Assembly (NCBI GenBank): GCA_022701925.1
Contig: JAKONM010000015.1
Coordinates: 1-9,325, forward strand
Direction of reading: 5' to 3'
From: Microbacteriaceae bacterium
GTDB taxonomy: Bacteria; Actinomycetota; Actinomycetes; Actinomycetales; Microbacteriaceae
Length of the DNA: 9,325 bases
Shown: piece after piece, positions 1 through 9,325 of the stretch
How positions within the stretch are numbered: position 1 is the first letter of the stretch
How the letters are laid out: every line of letters begins with the position of its first letter
Notes under the pieces: model-generated
What the model was told of the DNA's origin: nothing
The model's input: only the letters and a program-made list of their open reading frames with translations
The model's database searches: none
Program-made: the position numbers and the translations under genes

Positions 1-4
1 ACAT

Positions 5-123
5 GTTTCGGCGGCCATAGCAAGAGGGAAACGCCCGGTCCCATTCCGAACCCGGAAGCTAAGACTCTTTGCGCCGATGGTACTGCGAGGGGGACCTCGT
101 GGGAGAGTAGGACACCGCCGGAC
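5..123 (+). rRNA. rrf: 5S ribosomal RNA
   Basis: This is the small RNA of the large ribosomal subunit. The sequence carries the family's conserved blocks in order: the GCGGCCATAGC-type 5' side, CCGAACCCGGAAGCTAAG at 46-63 (loop B/C region), GCGCCGATGGTACTGC at 71-86 and GGGAGAGTAGG near 101-111. The 5' stem around 7-14 pairs with about 115-122 (CGGCGG against CCGCCG), closing helix I. The total of about 119 bases is normal for an actinobacterial 5S. The exact ends are estimated from the terminal stem and could shift by a few bases. The gene is intact and directly followed by an intrinsic terminator, so it is most likely the last gene of a 16S-23S-5S operon whose other genes lie upstream of the window; that part is inference. 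Confidence 0.96.
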
Positions 124-136
124 ACCCATTACGACT

Positions 137-177
137 GAAGGGGCCTCCCGTTTCCGGGACGGCCCCTTCTTTCGTTT
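137..177 (+). terminator. Intrinsic terminator after the 5S rRNA gene
   Basis: GAAGGGGCC at 137-145 pairs with GGCCCCTTC at 161-169, and inside it TCCCG at 146-150 pairs with CGGGA at 155-159 around a TTTC loop. That gives 14 base pairs with one bulged C at 160. The T-rich run at 168-177 (interrupted by one C and one G) follows at once. This is a textbook Rho-independent terminator placed 14 bases after the 5S end, and it should end the rRNA transcript. Confidence 0.93.
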
Positions 178-204
178 CACGGGTGCGACAGCAGAACAGC
201 GAGC

Positions 205-213
205 AGGACGGAG
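205..213 (+). promoter_or_regulatory. Ribosome binding site that favours the GTG start at 222
   Basis: AGGACGGAG contains AGGA and GGAG, with 8 bases between GGAG and GTG at 222. The earlier in-frame GTG at 183 has no purine-rich stretch before it and lies only 5 bases beyond the terminator's T run, so it is a poor start. This site is the reason for choosing 222. Confidence 0.55.
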
Positions 214-221
214 CCCACGCC

Positions 222-2525
<2,304 letters not shown>

Positions 2526-2527
2526 CC

Positions 2528-3535
2528 GTGGGGTCGCGCTCCACGCCGCTGGACGGCGCGGACGTCCTGCTGCTCGACCTGGACGGCGTCGTCTACCGGG
2601 GCCGGGCCGCGGTGCCGCACGCGCTGGACGCGCTGGCCGCCGTGCGAGCCCGTGGCGTGCGCACCGGTTACATCACCAACAACGCCTCCCGCACGGCGCA
2701 GGACGTGGCCGCCCACCTGGCCGAGCTGGGGCTGCCCGCCGAGACCGACGACGTGGTCACGTCGCCCCAGGCGGCGGTGCGGCTGCTCGCGGAGCACCTG
2801 CAGCCCGGTGCCCGGGTGCTGGTGATCGGCGGCGACGGCCTGACGACGGTCGTCGAGGGCGCCGGCTTCACCGTCGTCACCAGCGCGGACGACGACCCGG
2901 TCGCGGTGGTCCAGGGGTTCGCGCCCCATCTGGGCTGGAAGGACCTGGCGGAGGCCTCGTTCGCGCTGGCCGATCCCTCCCGGCTGTGGGTCGCGACCAA
3001 CACCGACTGGACCATCCCGGTGGACCGGGGCATCGCACCCGGCAACGGCACCCTCGTGTCCGCCGTGCACGCGGCGGTCGGCCGGCTGCCGCTGGTCGCC
3101 GGCAAGCCGGAGACCCCGCTGTTCACCACCGCGGTGGAGCGCTTCGCGGCGCGCGCCCCGTACTTCGTCGGCGACCGCCTGGACACCGACGTGGCCGGAG
3201 CCAACGCGGCGGGCATGCCGAGCGCGCTGGTGCTCACCGGCATCGACGGCCCCAAGGAGGTGCTGTCGGCGCCGGAGAAGTCGCGGCCGACGCACCTGCT
3301 GGCGGACCTGCGCGGCCTGCTCGAGCCGTACCCGGAGACGAAGGTGCGCGGCTCCGACGTGCACGTGGGCCGCGCCGTCGCCCGGGTCGAGGGAGTCGAG
3401 CTGCGGGTCGTGCGCGCCGGCGAGCCGATCGACCTGCTGCGCGCCGCCGCCCAGGCGGTCTGGCGCAGTCCCGTCAGCGCCTACGCGCTGCGGATCCCGG
3501 ACGCGGTGCTGGGCCTGCGGGCCTCGCTGCGCTGA
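2528..3535 (+). CDS. HAD-superfamily phosphatase, probable glycerol-3-phosphate phosphatase (Rv1692-like)
   Basis: The 335-residue enzyme should remove phosphate from a small phosphate ester. It belongs to the NagD/PGP-type (class IIA) HAD family, whose actinobacterial member Rv1692 dephosphorylates glycerol 3-phosphate when polar lipid heads are recycled. All four HAD motifs are visible: DLDGV at 17-21 (nucleophile Asp17, acid/base Asp19), ITNN at 49-52, Lys193 in AGKPETP, and GDRLDTD at 215-221 for Mg2+ binding. Between motifs II and III lies the cap. Residues about 272-335 form an extra C-terminal piece, present in the Rv1692 group and reported there as a small GNAT-like region. GTG 2528 was chosen because GGGGGAG ends 5 bases before it. 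It lies 2 bases after the TPR-protein gene and 5 before the next one. The family is sure; the substrate is inferred from homology and context. Confidence 0.9.
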   Translation: MGSRSTPLDGADVLLLDLDGVVYRGRAAVPHALDALAAVRARGVRTGYITNNASRTAQDVAAHLAELGLPAETDDVVTSPQAAVRLLAEHLQPGARVLVIGGDGLTTVVEGAGFTVVTSADDDPVAVVQGFAPHLGWKDLAEASFALADPSRLWVATNTDWTIPVDRGIAPGNGTLVSAVHAAVGRLPLVAGKPETPLFTTAVERFAARAPYFVGDRLDTDVAGANAAGMPSALVLTGIDGPKEVLSAPEKSRPTHLLADLRGLLEPYPETKVRGSDVHVGRAVARVEGVELRVVRAGEPIDLLRAAAQAVWRSPVSAYALRIPDAVLGLRASLR

Positions 3536-3540
3536 CCGCG

Positions 3541-3666
3541 GTGGACCCGGAGCAGCGCCTCGCCGAGCCGGCGGAGGTGGAGCGGCTGCCGCTCGAGGAG
3601 CGCGCGGACGCGTTCCTGGCCGTGCACGCCCGGCTGCTGGACCGGCTGGGGCTCGGGCCGGCGTGA
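3541..3666 (+). CDS. Conserved small hypothetical protein (Rv1693-like)
   Basis: This 41-residue protein fills the space between the HAD phosphatase and tlyA, exactly where M. tuberculosis has the small Rv1693. The core LPLEERADAFLAVHARLLDR looks like an amphipathic helix pair and resembles what I recall of small proteins at this locus in other actinobacteria (LPLxER...VHxxLxxxL). Start GTG 3541 is the only reasonable one: it lies 5 bases after the previous stop, although no Shine-Dalgarno is visible, so it probably depends on ribosomes finishing the HAD gene. Its stop overlaps the tlyA start in GTGA. There are no Cys, no membrane segment and no known domain. The function is unknown; the fixed position suggests a partner of TlyA or the phosphatase, but this is a guess. 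Confidence 0.72.
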   Translation: MDPEQRLAEPAEVERLPLEERADAFLAVHARLLDRLGLGPA

Positions 3667-4475
3667 CCGGTCAGCGGCTGGACGTCGCCCTGGTCGAGCG
3701 CGGGCTGGTGCGGTCGCGGACCGCCGCTGCGGCGGCGATCGCGGAGGGTCGCGTGACGGTCGGCGGCGTCCCGGCCGGGCGCGCGTCCACCCGGGTGGCG
3801 GAGGCGGACGACCTGGCGGTGACGGGCGGCGACGCCTGGGTGGGGCGGGCCGCCGGCAAGCTCGACGCGGCGCTCGACGCCTTCCGGGTGCAGGTCGCCG
3901 GGCTCGTCGCGCTGGACCTCGGCGCCTCCACCGGCGGCTTCACGCAGGTGCTGCTGCAGCGCGGGGCGCGCCGGGTGGTGGCGCTGGACGTCGGGCACGG
4001 GCAGCTGGTGACCGAGCTGCGCGACGACCCCCGCGTCGTGGTCGTGGAGGGGGAGAACGCCCGCGCGCTGACGGCCGAGCGGCTGGCCGCGCTGACCGAC
4101 GGGCTCGAGCCGCCCTCCGTCGTGGTGGCCGACCTCTCGTTCATCTCGCTGCGGCTGGTGCTGCCGGCGATCGCCGCCGTCGCGGAGCCGCAGGCCGAGG
4201 TCGTGCTGCTGGTCAAGCCGCAGTTCGAGGTGGGCCGGGTGCGCGACGGCGTCGTGCGCGACCCGGCGGACCGCGCCTCGGCGGTGCGGGGCGTGCTGCA
4301 GGAGGCCTGGCGGCTGGGGCTCGGCACCGCCGGCGCGGTCCCCTCCGCCGTGCCCGGCGCGCACGGGAACCGGGAGGTGCTGGTGCACCTGCACCGGACC
4401 CGCGGGTCCGACCCCGCAGAATGGGACGCGGCGATCGCGCAGGTCGTGCGGGGACCGGAGGGGGTGGTCGGATGA
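3663..4475 (+). CDS. tlyA: TlyA, 16S/23S rRNA 2'-O-methyltransferase
   Basis: TlyA uses SAM to methylate the ribose of 16S C1409 and 23S C1920; loss in mycobacteria gives capreomycin and viomycin resistance. The length, 270 residues, is normal (268 in M. tuberculosis). Residues 1 to about 60 form the S4 RNA-binding domain (QRLDVALVERGLVRSR, then EGRVTVGG). A Rossmann methyltransferase fold follows, with the SAM loop ALDLGASTGGF at 83-93, the acidic residue Asp109 in VALDVGHGQ, ADLSFISL at 156-163 and VKPQFE at 184-189. The expected Lys-Asp-Lys-Glu active-site set is present as Lys66, Asp157, Lys185 and Glu238. The linker joining the domains reads DAWV (57-60), where M. tuberculosis has RAWV. 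The GTG start overlaps the preceding stop by 4 bases, and its own stop overlaps nadK by 4, so it is probably translated by coupling. Older databases call such proteins hemolysins. Confidence 0.96.
   Translation: MTGQRLDVALVERGLVRSRTAAAAAIAEGRVTVGGVPAGRASTRVAEADDLAVTGGDAWVGRAAGKLDAALDAFRVQVAGLVALDLGASTGGFTQVLLQRGARRVVALDVGHGQLVTELRDDPRVVVVEGENARALTAERLAALTDGLEPPSVVVADLSFISLRLVLPAIAAVAEPQAEVVLLVKPQFEVGRVRDGVVRDPADRASAVRGVLQEAWRLGLGTAGAVPSAVPGAHGNREVLVHLHRTRGSDPAEWDAAIAQVVRGPEGVVG
4457..4464 (+). promoter_or_regulatory. Ribosome binding site of nadK
   Basis: GGAGGGGG, with 7 bases to ATG 4472, lies inside the end of tlyA. It decides the nadK start: the longer in-frame reading from ATG 4421 would add 17 Gly/Arg-rich residues (GRGDRAGRAGTGGGG type) that do not belong to the NAD kinase fold and has no comparable site. 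Confidence 0.85.
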
Positions 4476-5386
4476 CGACGCGACGCCTGATCCTGCTGCT
4501 GGCGCACACCGGCCGCGCGGAGACCGTGGAGGCCGCCGCAGCCGTGCTGGAGCGGCTGCAGGGCGCCGACGTGACCGTGGTGCTGCGCCCCTCCGAGGTC
4601 GAGGACCTTGCGGCGCACGGCTGCGCGGTGCAGGGCTCGCCGGTGCTGGGCGAGGGCGTGTCCGTCGAGGACCTCGAGCTGGTCGTGGTGCTGGGCGGGG
4701 ACGGCACGATCCTCCGCGCCGCCGAGCTGGTGCGGGGCACCGGCGTGCCGCTGCTCGGCGTGAACCTGGGCCACGTCGGCTTCCTGGCCGAGGCGGAGCG
4801 CGAGGACCTGGGCGACACGATCAAGCGCGTCGTGGCCCGCGAGTGGGACGTCGAGCAGCGGCTGGCCGTCGAGGTCCGCGTGCTGGTCGAGGGCGAGGTC
4901 GTGCAGCGCGACTGGGCGCTGAACGAGGTGTCGGTCGAGAAGGCGGCGCGCGAGCGGATGCTCGAGCTGGTGCTCGAGGTGGACGGCCGGCCGCTGTCGA
5001 CCTTCGGCGCCGACGGCGTGGTCGTGGCGACCCCCACCGGCTCGACCGCCTACGCCTTCTCCGCCGGCGGGCCGGTCGTGTGGCCGACCCTCGACGCGGT
5101 GCTGGTGGTGCCGCTGTCGGCCCACGCGCTGTTCGCCCGGCCGCTGGTGCTGCCGCCCACCTCCGTCGTCGCGGTGGAGCTGCTGCGCCGCACCCCCGCC
5201 CGCGGCGTGCTGTGGTGCGACGGCCGCCGCACCTTCGAGCTGCCGGAGGGCAGCCGCGTCGAGGTGACGGCCTCGTCCGAGCCCGTGCGCCTGGCGCGCC
5301 TGCACTCCGAGCGCGAGCGCTTCACCGACCGCCTGGTGCAGAAGTTCGACCTGCCCGTGGCGGGCTGGAGGGGGCCGGCCGCGTGA
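4472..5386 (+). CDS. nadK: NAD kinase
   Basis: The enzyme phosphorylates NAD+ at the 2' position of its adenosine ribose to make NADP+, using ATP; the M. tuberculosis enzyme (PpnK) also accepts polyphosphate, which cannot be judged here. At 304 residues it has family length. The diagnostic GGDGT lies at 75-79 (catalytic Asp77) in VVVLGGDGTILRAAE, followed by GVNLGHVGFLAE at 96-107, the NE pair at 151-152 in WALNEVSVEK, and DGVVVATPTGSTAYAFSAGG at 181-200, which binds the dinucleotide. The C-terminal beta-sandwich continues through PLSAHALFARPLVLP. The protein is soluble and expected to act as a homo-oligomer. ATG 4472 overlaps tlyA by 4 bases (ATGA) and its stop overlaps the recN GTG by 4. 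Nothing is missing or unusual. Confidence 0.97.
   Translation: MTTRRLILLLAHTGRAETVEAAAAVLERLQGADVTVVLRPSEVEDLAAHGCAVQGSPVLGEGVSVEDLELVVVLGGDGTILRAAELVRGTGVPLLGVNLGHVGFLAEAEREDLGDTIKRVVAREWDVEQRLAVEVRVLVEGEVVQRDWALNEVSVEKAARERMLELVLEVDGRPLSTFGADGVVVATPTGSTAYAFSAGGPVVWPTLDAVLVVPLSAHALFARPLVLPPTSVVAVELLRRTPARGVLWCDGRRTFELPEGSRVEVTASSEPVRLARLHSERERFTDRLVQKFDLPVAGWRGPAA
5367..5374 (+). promoter_or_regulatory. Ribosome binding site of recN
   Basis: GGAGGGGG, with 8 bases to GTG 5383, sits inside the last codons of nadK. It supports a short RecN starting MTRPGIEEISIRG, as in the family, and rules out the long in-frame extension back to 4843, which is only the other frame of nadK. Confidence 0.85.
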
Positions 5387-7101
5387 CCCGGCCGGGCATC
5401 GAGGAGATCTCGATCCGCGGCATCGGCGTCATCGAGGACGCGGTGCTGCCGCTGGGGCCGGGCTTCACCGCCCTGACCGGCGAGACCGGTGCCGGCAAGA
5501 CGATGGTGGTCACCGCGCTGGGCCTGCTGCTGGGCGGGCGCGCGGACAGCGGGGTGCTGCGATCCGGGGCCGGCCGAGCCGTCGCGGAGGCGCGCTGGCT
5601 GGTGCCCGCGGGCGGCGCCGTGGCGCACCGCGTGGAGGACGCGGGCGGCGAGCTGGATCCCGCGGGCGACGGCGTCGTCGAGCTGCTCGTCAGTCGCTCC
5701 CTGTCCGCCGAGGGGCGCAGCCGCGTCTCCGTCGGCGGTCGCTCCGTGCCGGTGGGCGTGCTGCAGGAGCTGGGGGCCGGGCTGGTCGCCGTGCACGGGC
5801 AGTCCGAGCAGCTGCGGCTGAAGTCGCCCGTCGCGCAGCGGGAGATGCTCGACCGGTTCGCCGGGCCGGACCTGACCGATCTGCTCGGCCGCTACCAGGC
5901 CGTCCACCGCCGCTGGATCGCGGACCGCGCCGAGCTGGAGCGCCTGTCCGCCGACCACGACGCCCGCGCGGCGGAGGCCGGCGAGCTGCGCGCCGCCCTG
6001 GCCGAGATCGAGGTCGTGGCGCCTCAGCCCGGCGAGGACCGCGAGCTGGCCGCGCTGGCCGAACGCCTCGGCGCGCAGGACGAGCTGCGGCTCGCCGCGT
6101 CGACCGCGCACGAGGCGCTCTCGACGGAGGAGGTCGGCGGCGTCGACGCCCTGACGCTGCTGGTCGAGGCGCGCCGGGCCCTGGAGCGCGCCGCACCGCT
6201 CGACCCCGAGCTGGCGGCGCTCGCCGAGTCCGTCGCGACGGTCGCGGCGCTGGCCGCGGACGCCTCCTCCGACCTCGCCGGGTACGTCGCCGGGCTCGAC
6301 CCGGACGCGCCGGCCCGCCTGGAGGTCGTGCAGCAGCGGATCAACGAGCTGGCCGTGCTGATGCGGCGCCACGGGCCCGACCTGGACGCCGTGCTGGCGC
6401 TCGTGGACACGGCCGGCCGCCGGCTGCTGGAGCTGGACGCCGACCCCGACCGCATCGATGCGCTGGAGCAGCAGGTCGAGGACGACCGGCGCCTGGCCGA
6501 GCAGCTGGCCGACGGGCTCTCCGAGCTGCGCCGCGACGCCGCCGCCCGTCTGGGCGCCGCCGTGACCGCCGAGCTGGCAGACCTCGCGATGGGCACGGCC
6601 GCGGTGCTGGTCGACGTCACGAGCCGCGACGAGCTGACCTCGACCGGGCGGGACGCGGTGCACCTGCTGCTGCAGGCGTACCCGGGCGCGGAGCCGCGTC
6701 CGATCGCCCGCGGCGCCTCCGGCGGCGAGCTGTCGCGGGTGATGCTGGCGCTGGAGGTCGTGGTGGCGGGCACCGACCCGGTGCCGACGTTCGTCTTCGA
6801 CGAGGTCGACGCGGGCATCGGCGGCGCGGCGGCCATCGAGGTCGGCAAGCGGCTGGCCCGCCTGGCGGGCTCGTCGCAGGTCATCGCGGTGACGCACCTG
6901 GCGCAGGTCGCGGCCTTCGCGGGCAACCACCTGAAGGTGCTGAAGGACTCGAGCGGCGAGGTGACGTCCTCCACCGTGCAGCGCCTGGCGGGGGAGGAGC
7001 GCGTGGCCGAGATGGCCCGGCTGCTGTCCGGGCTGACGACCAGCGACTCCGCGCTGGCGCACGCGCAGGAGCTGCTGGACCTGGCCGCGGCGCCCGCCTG
7101 A
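5383..7101 (+). CDS. recN: RecN, SMC-like DNA repair ATPase
   Basis: RecN is an SMC-family ATPase recruited to DNA double-strand breaks, where it helps hold ends and sister chromatids for RecA-dependent repair. The protein has 572 residues, close to the usual 550-590. The N-terminal ATPase half has Walker A GETGAGKT at 33-40 and the VHGQSEQ Q-loop at 137-143. Residues about 160-410 are Ala/Glu/Leu/Arg-rich, as expected for the antiparallel coiled coil. The C-terminal half has the ABC signature ASGGELSR at 445-452, Walker B TFVFDEVDAGIGG at 469-481 and the THLAQVAA switch at 504-511. The start GTG 5383 overlaps the nadK stop by 4 bases and has a strong ribosome binding site. In many bacteria recN is under LexA control, but here it seems to ride in the tlyA-nadK operon; I saw no SOS box in front, though an internal site was not searched exhaustively. 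Confidence 0.97.
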   Translation: MTRPGIEEISIRGIGVIEDAVLPLGPGFTALTGETGAGKTMVVTALGLLLGGRADSGVLRSGAGRAVAEARWLVPAGGAVAHRVEDAGGELDPAGDGVVELLVSRSLSAEGRSRVSVGGRSVPVGVLQELGAGLVAVHGQSEQLRLKSPVAQREMLDRFAGPDLTDLLGRYQAVHRRWIADRAELERLSADHDARAAEAGELRAALAEIEVVAPQPGEDRELAALAERLGAQDELRLAASTAHEALSTEEVGGVDALTLLVEARRALERAAPLDPELAALAESVATVAALAADASSDLAGYVAGLDPDAPARLEVVQQRINELAVLMRRHGPDLDAVLALVDTAGRRLLELDADPDRIDALEQQVEDDRRLAEQLADGLSELRRDAAARLGAAVTAELADLAMGTAAVLVDVTSRDELTSTGRDAVHLLLQAYPGAEPRPIARGASGGELSRVMLALEVVVAGTDPVPTFVFDEVDAGIGGAAAIEVGKRLARLAGSSQVIAVTHLAQVAAFAGNHLKVLKDSSGEVTSSTVQRLAGEERVAEMARLLSGLTTSDSALAHAQELLDLAAAPA

Positions 7102-7115
7102 CGCGCACGCGGCTC

Positions 7116-7130
7116 CGGCGGCGACCGCCG
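7116..7130 (+). other. Small GC hairpin between recN and pyrG
   Basis: CGGCGG at 7116-7121 pairs with CCGCCG at 7125-7130 around a CGA loop. Six G-C pairs make a stable stem, but no T run follows, so it is at best a weak terminator of the recN transcript. It lies where the -35 region of pyrG would be. In DNA this rich in G and C, such a stem may be chance. Confidence 0.4.
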
Positions 7131-7137
7131 CCCCGCG

Positions 7138-7143
7138 TATGAT
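7138..7143 (+). promoter_or_regulatory. Probable -10 box of a leaderless pyrG promoter
   Basis: TATGAT fits the actinobacterial TANNNT -10 consensus and differs by one base from TATAAT, in a gap that is otherwise nearly all G and C. Eight bases separate it from the GTG at 7152, so transcription would begin at, or within two bases of, the start codon. No TTGACA-like -35 is seen 16-18 bases upstream, which is common for actinobacterial leaderless promoters. There is only a weak purine stretch (GGAA at 7144-7147) to serve as a ribosome binding site, which also favours leaderless initiation. Confidence 0.65.
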
Positions 7144-7151
7144 GGAACCCC

Positions 7152-8850
<1,699 letters not shown>

Positions 8851-8858
<8 letters not shown>

Positions 8859-9325
8859 GTCGCAGACCGGTCCGATCGCGGACGTGCCCGAGACCCACCC
8901 GATCACCGCCCGGCGCGAGATCCACAGCGGCCGGGTGTGGGACGTGGTCAGCGAGACCTTCGACTACGACGGCACCGAGATCACCCGCGAGGTGATCGAG
9001 CACCCGGGCGCGGTGGCGATCCTGGCCCTCGACGAGCAGGACCGGGTGCTGCTGATCCGCCAGTACCGGCACCCGATCCGCGCCCGCGCGTGGGAGATCC
9101 CGGCGGGCCTGCTCGACATGGACGGCGAGTCGCCGCTCACCGGGGCGCAGCGCGAGCTGGCCGAGGAGGCCGACCTGGCGGCCACGACCTGGCACGTGCT
9201 GGCGGACTTCCAGAACTCCCCGGGCGGCAGCGACGAGACCATCCGCGTCTACCTGGCCCGCGACGTCTCCTCCGTGCCCGCCTTCGCGCGGCACGACGAG
9301 GAGGCGGACATCGAGGTGCGCTGGG
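8851..9325 (+). CDS. NUDIX hydrolase, ADP-ribose pyrophosphatase family (3' end outside the window)
   Basis: The visible 158 residues correspond to an enzyme that splits ADP-ribose or similar nucleoside diphosphate sugars into AMP and a sugar phosphate; the match is to the gene following pyrG in M. tuberculosis (Rv1700). The first about 50 residues form the strand-swapped N-terminal sheet typical of dimeric ADP-ribose pyrophosphatases (RVWDVVSETF, ITREVIEHPGAVAILAL). Then come QYRHPIRARAWEIPAGLLD at 71-89 and the Nudix box ending RELAEEADL at 101-109, with the metal-binding glutamates present. SPGGSDE at 123-129 is the ADP-ribose pyrophosphatase mark. Two small departures from the general box exist: one extra residue before the first Glu, and Asp108 in place of the usual Gly. 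Start GTG 8851 overlaps pyrG by 8 bases and has GAGGAGG 9 bases upstream. The reading frame is open to the window edge. Confidence 0.93.

Noticed and set aside
183..221. GTG at 183 as start of the TPR-like protein
   Set aside because: It has no ribosome binding site and lies directly behind the terminator's T run. It cannot be fully excluded, and would add 13 residues.
3671..5305. 544-residue antisense frame opposite tlyA and nadK
   Set aside because: The opposite strand encodes two complete enzymes with all motifs; this frame has only low-complexity His/Arg/Gln/Ala sequence.
4843..5382. In-frame upstream extension of recN by about 180 codons
   Set aside because: The extension overlaps nadK in another frame and is Arg/Gly/Ala filler. 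RecN starts with the conserved strand before Walker A, and GTG 5383 has a strong ribosome binding site.
5050..7062. 670-residue antisense frame opposite recN
   Set aside because: It is a shadow of recN codon bias; no domain or start signal supports it.

Overview
The window reads as chromosomal DNA of a very GC-rich actinobacterium (Actinomycetota). This rests on the 5S rRNA sequence, the strong G/C third-position bias, frequent GTG starts, and a gene order matching, from memory, the Mycobacterium tuberculosis Rv1691-Rv1700 block: TPR protein, HAD phosphatase, small protein, tlyA, nadK/ppnK, recN, pyrG, NUDIX hydrolase. Genus and even class cannot be fixed from the sequence. The two genes that separate recN from pyrG in M. 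tuberculosis (Rv1697 and mctB/Rv1698) are absent, which may point to a lineage away from mycobacteria and streptomycetes.

Layout, all on the + strand. Bases 5-123 hold a complete 5S rRNA, presumably the end of an rrn operon lying upstream. A strong intrinsic terminator follows (137-177). Only about 45 bases later begins a large protein gene (222-2525): a long lysine-free Arg/Gly/Asp-rich disordered arm, a TPR-like helical domain and an acidic tail with a Pro-Glu repeat. A tight run follows: a HAD phosphatase (2528-3535), a 41-residue conserved small protein (3541-3666), tlyA (3663-4475), nadK (4472-5386) and recN (5383-7101). Three successive junctions overlap by 4 bases (GTGA, ATGA, GTGA), the pattern expected of translational coupling in one operon. 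After a 50-base gap with a small hairpin and a -10-like TATGAT, pyrG (7152-8858) starts at GTG, probably from a leaderless transcript. A NUDIX hydrolase (8851 onward) overlaps its end and is cut by the window edge.

Most genes are housekeeping: rRNA methylation (TlyA), NADP synthesis (NadK), recombinational repair (RecN), CTP synthesis (PyrG), nucleotide-sugar clean-up (NUDIX) and probably polar-head recycling (HAD phosphatase). I see no mobile element, CRISPR array, tRNA or defence system. The parts most worth a second look are the disordered N-terminal arm of the first protein, the lack of a visible promoter between the rrn terminator and that gene, the probable leaderless start of pyrG, and the Asp in the TlyA interdomain linker. 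No gene-free stretch longer than 300 bases exists; the longest (124-221) holds the terminator and the ribosome binding site of the first gene.
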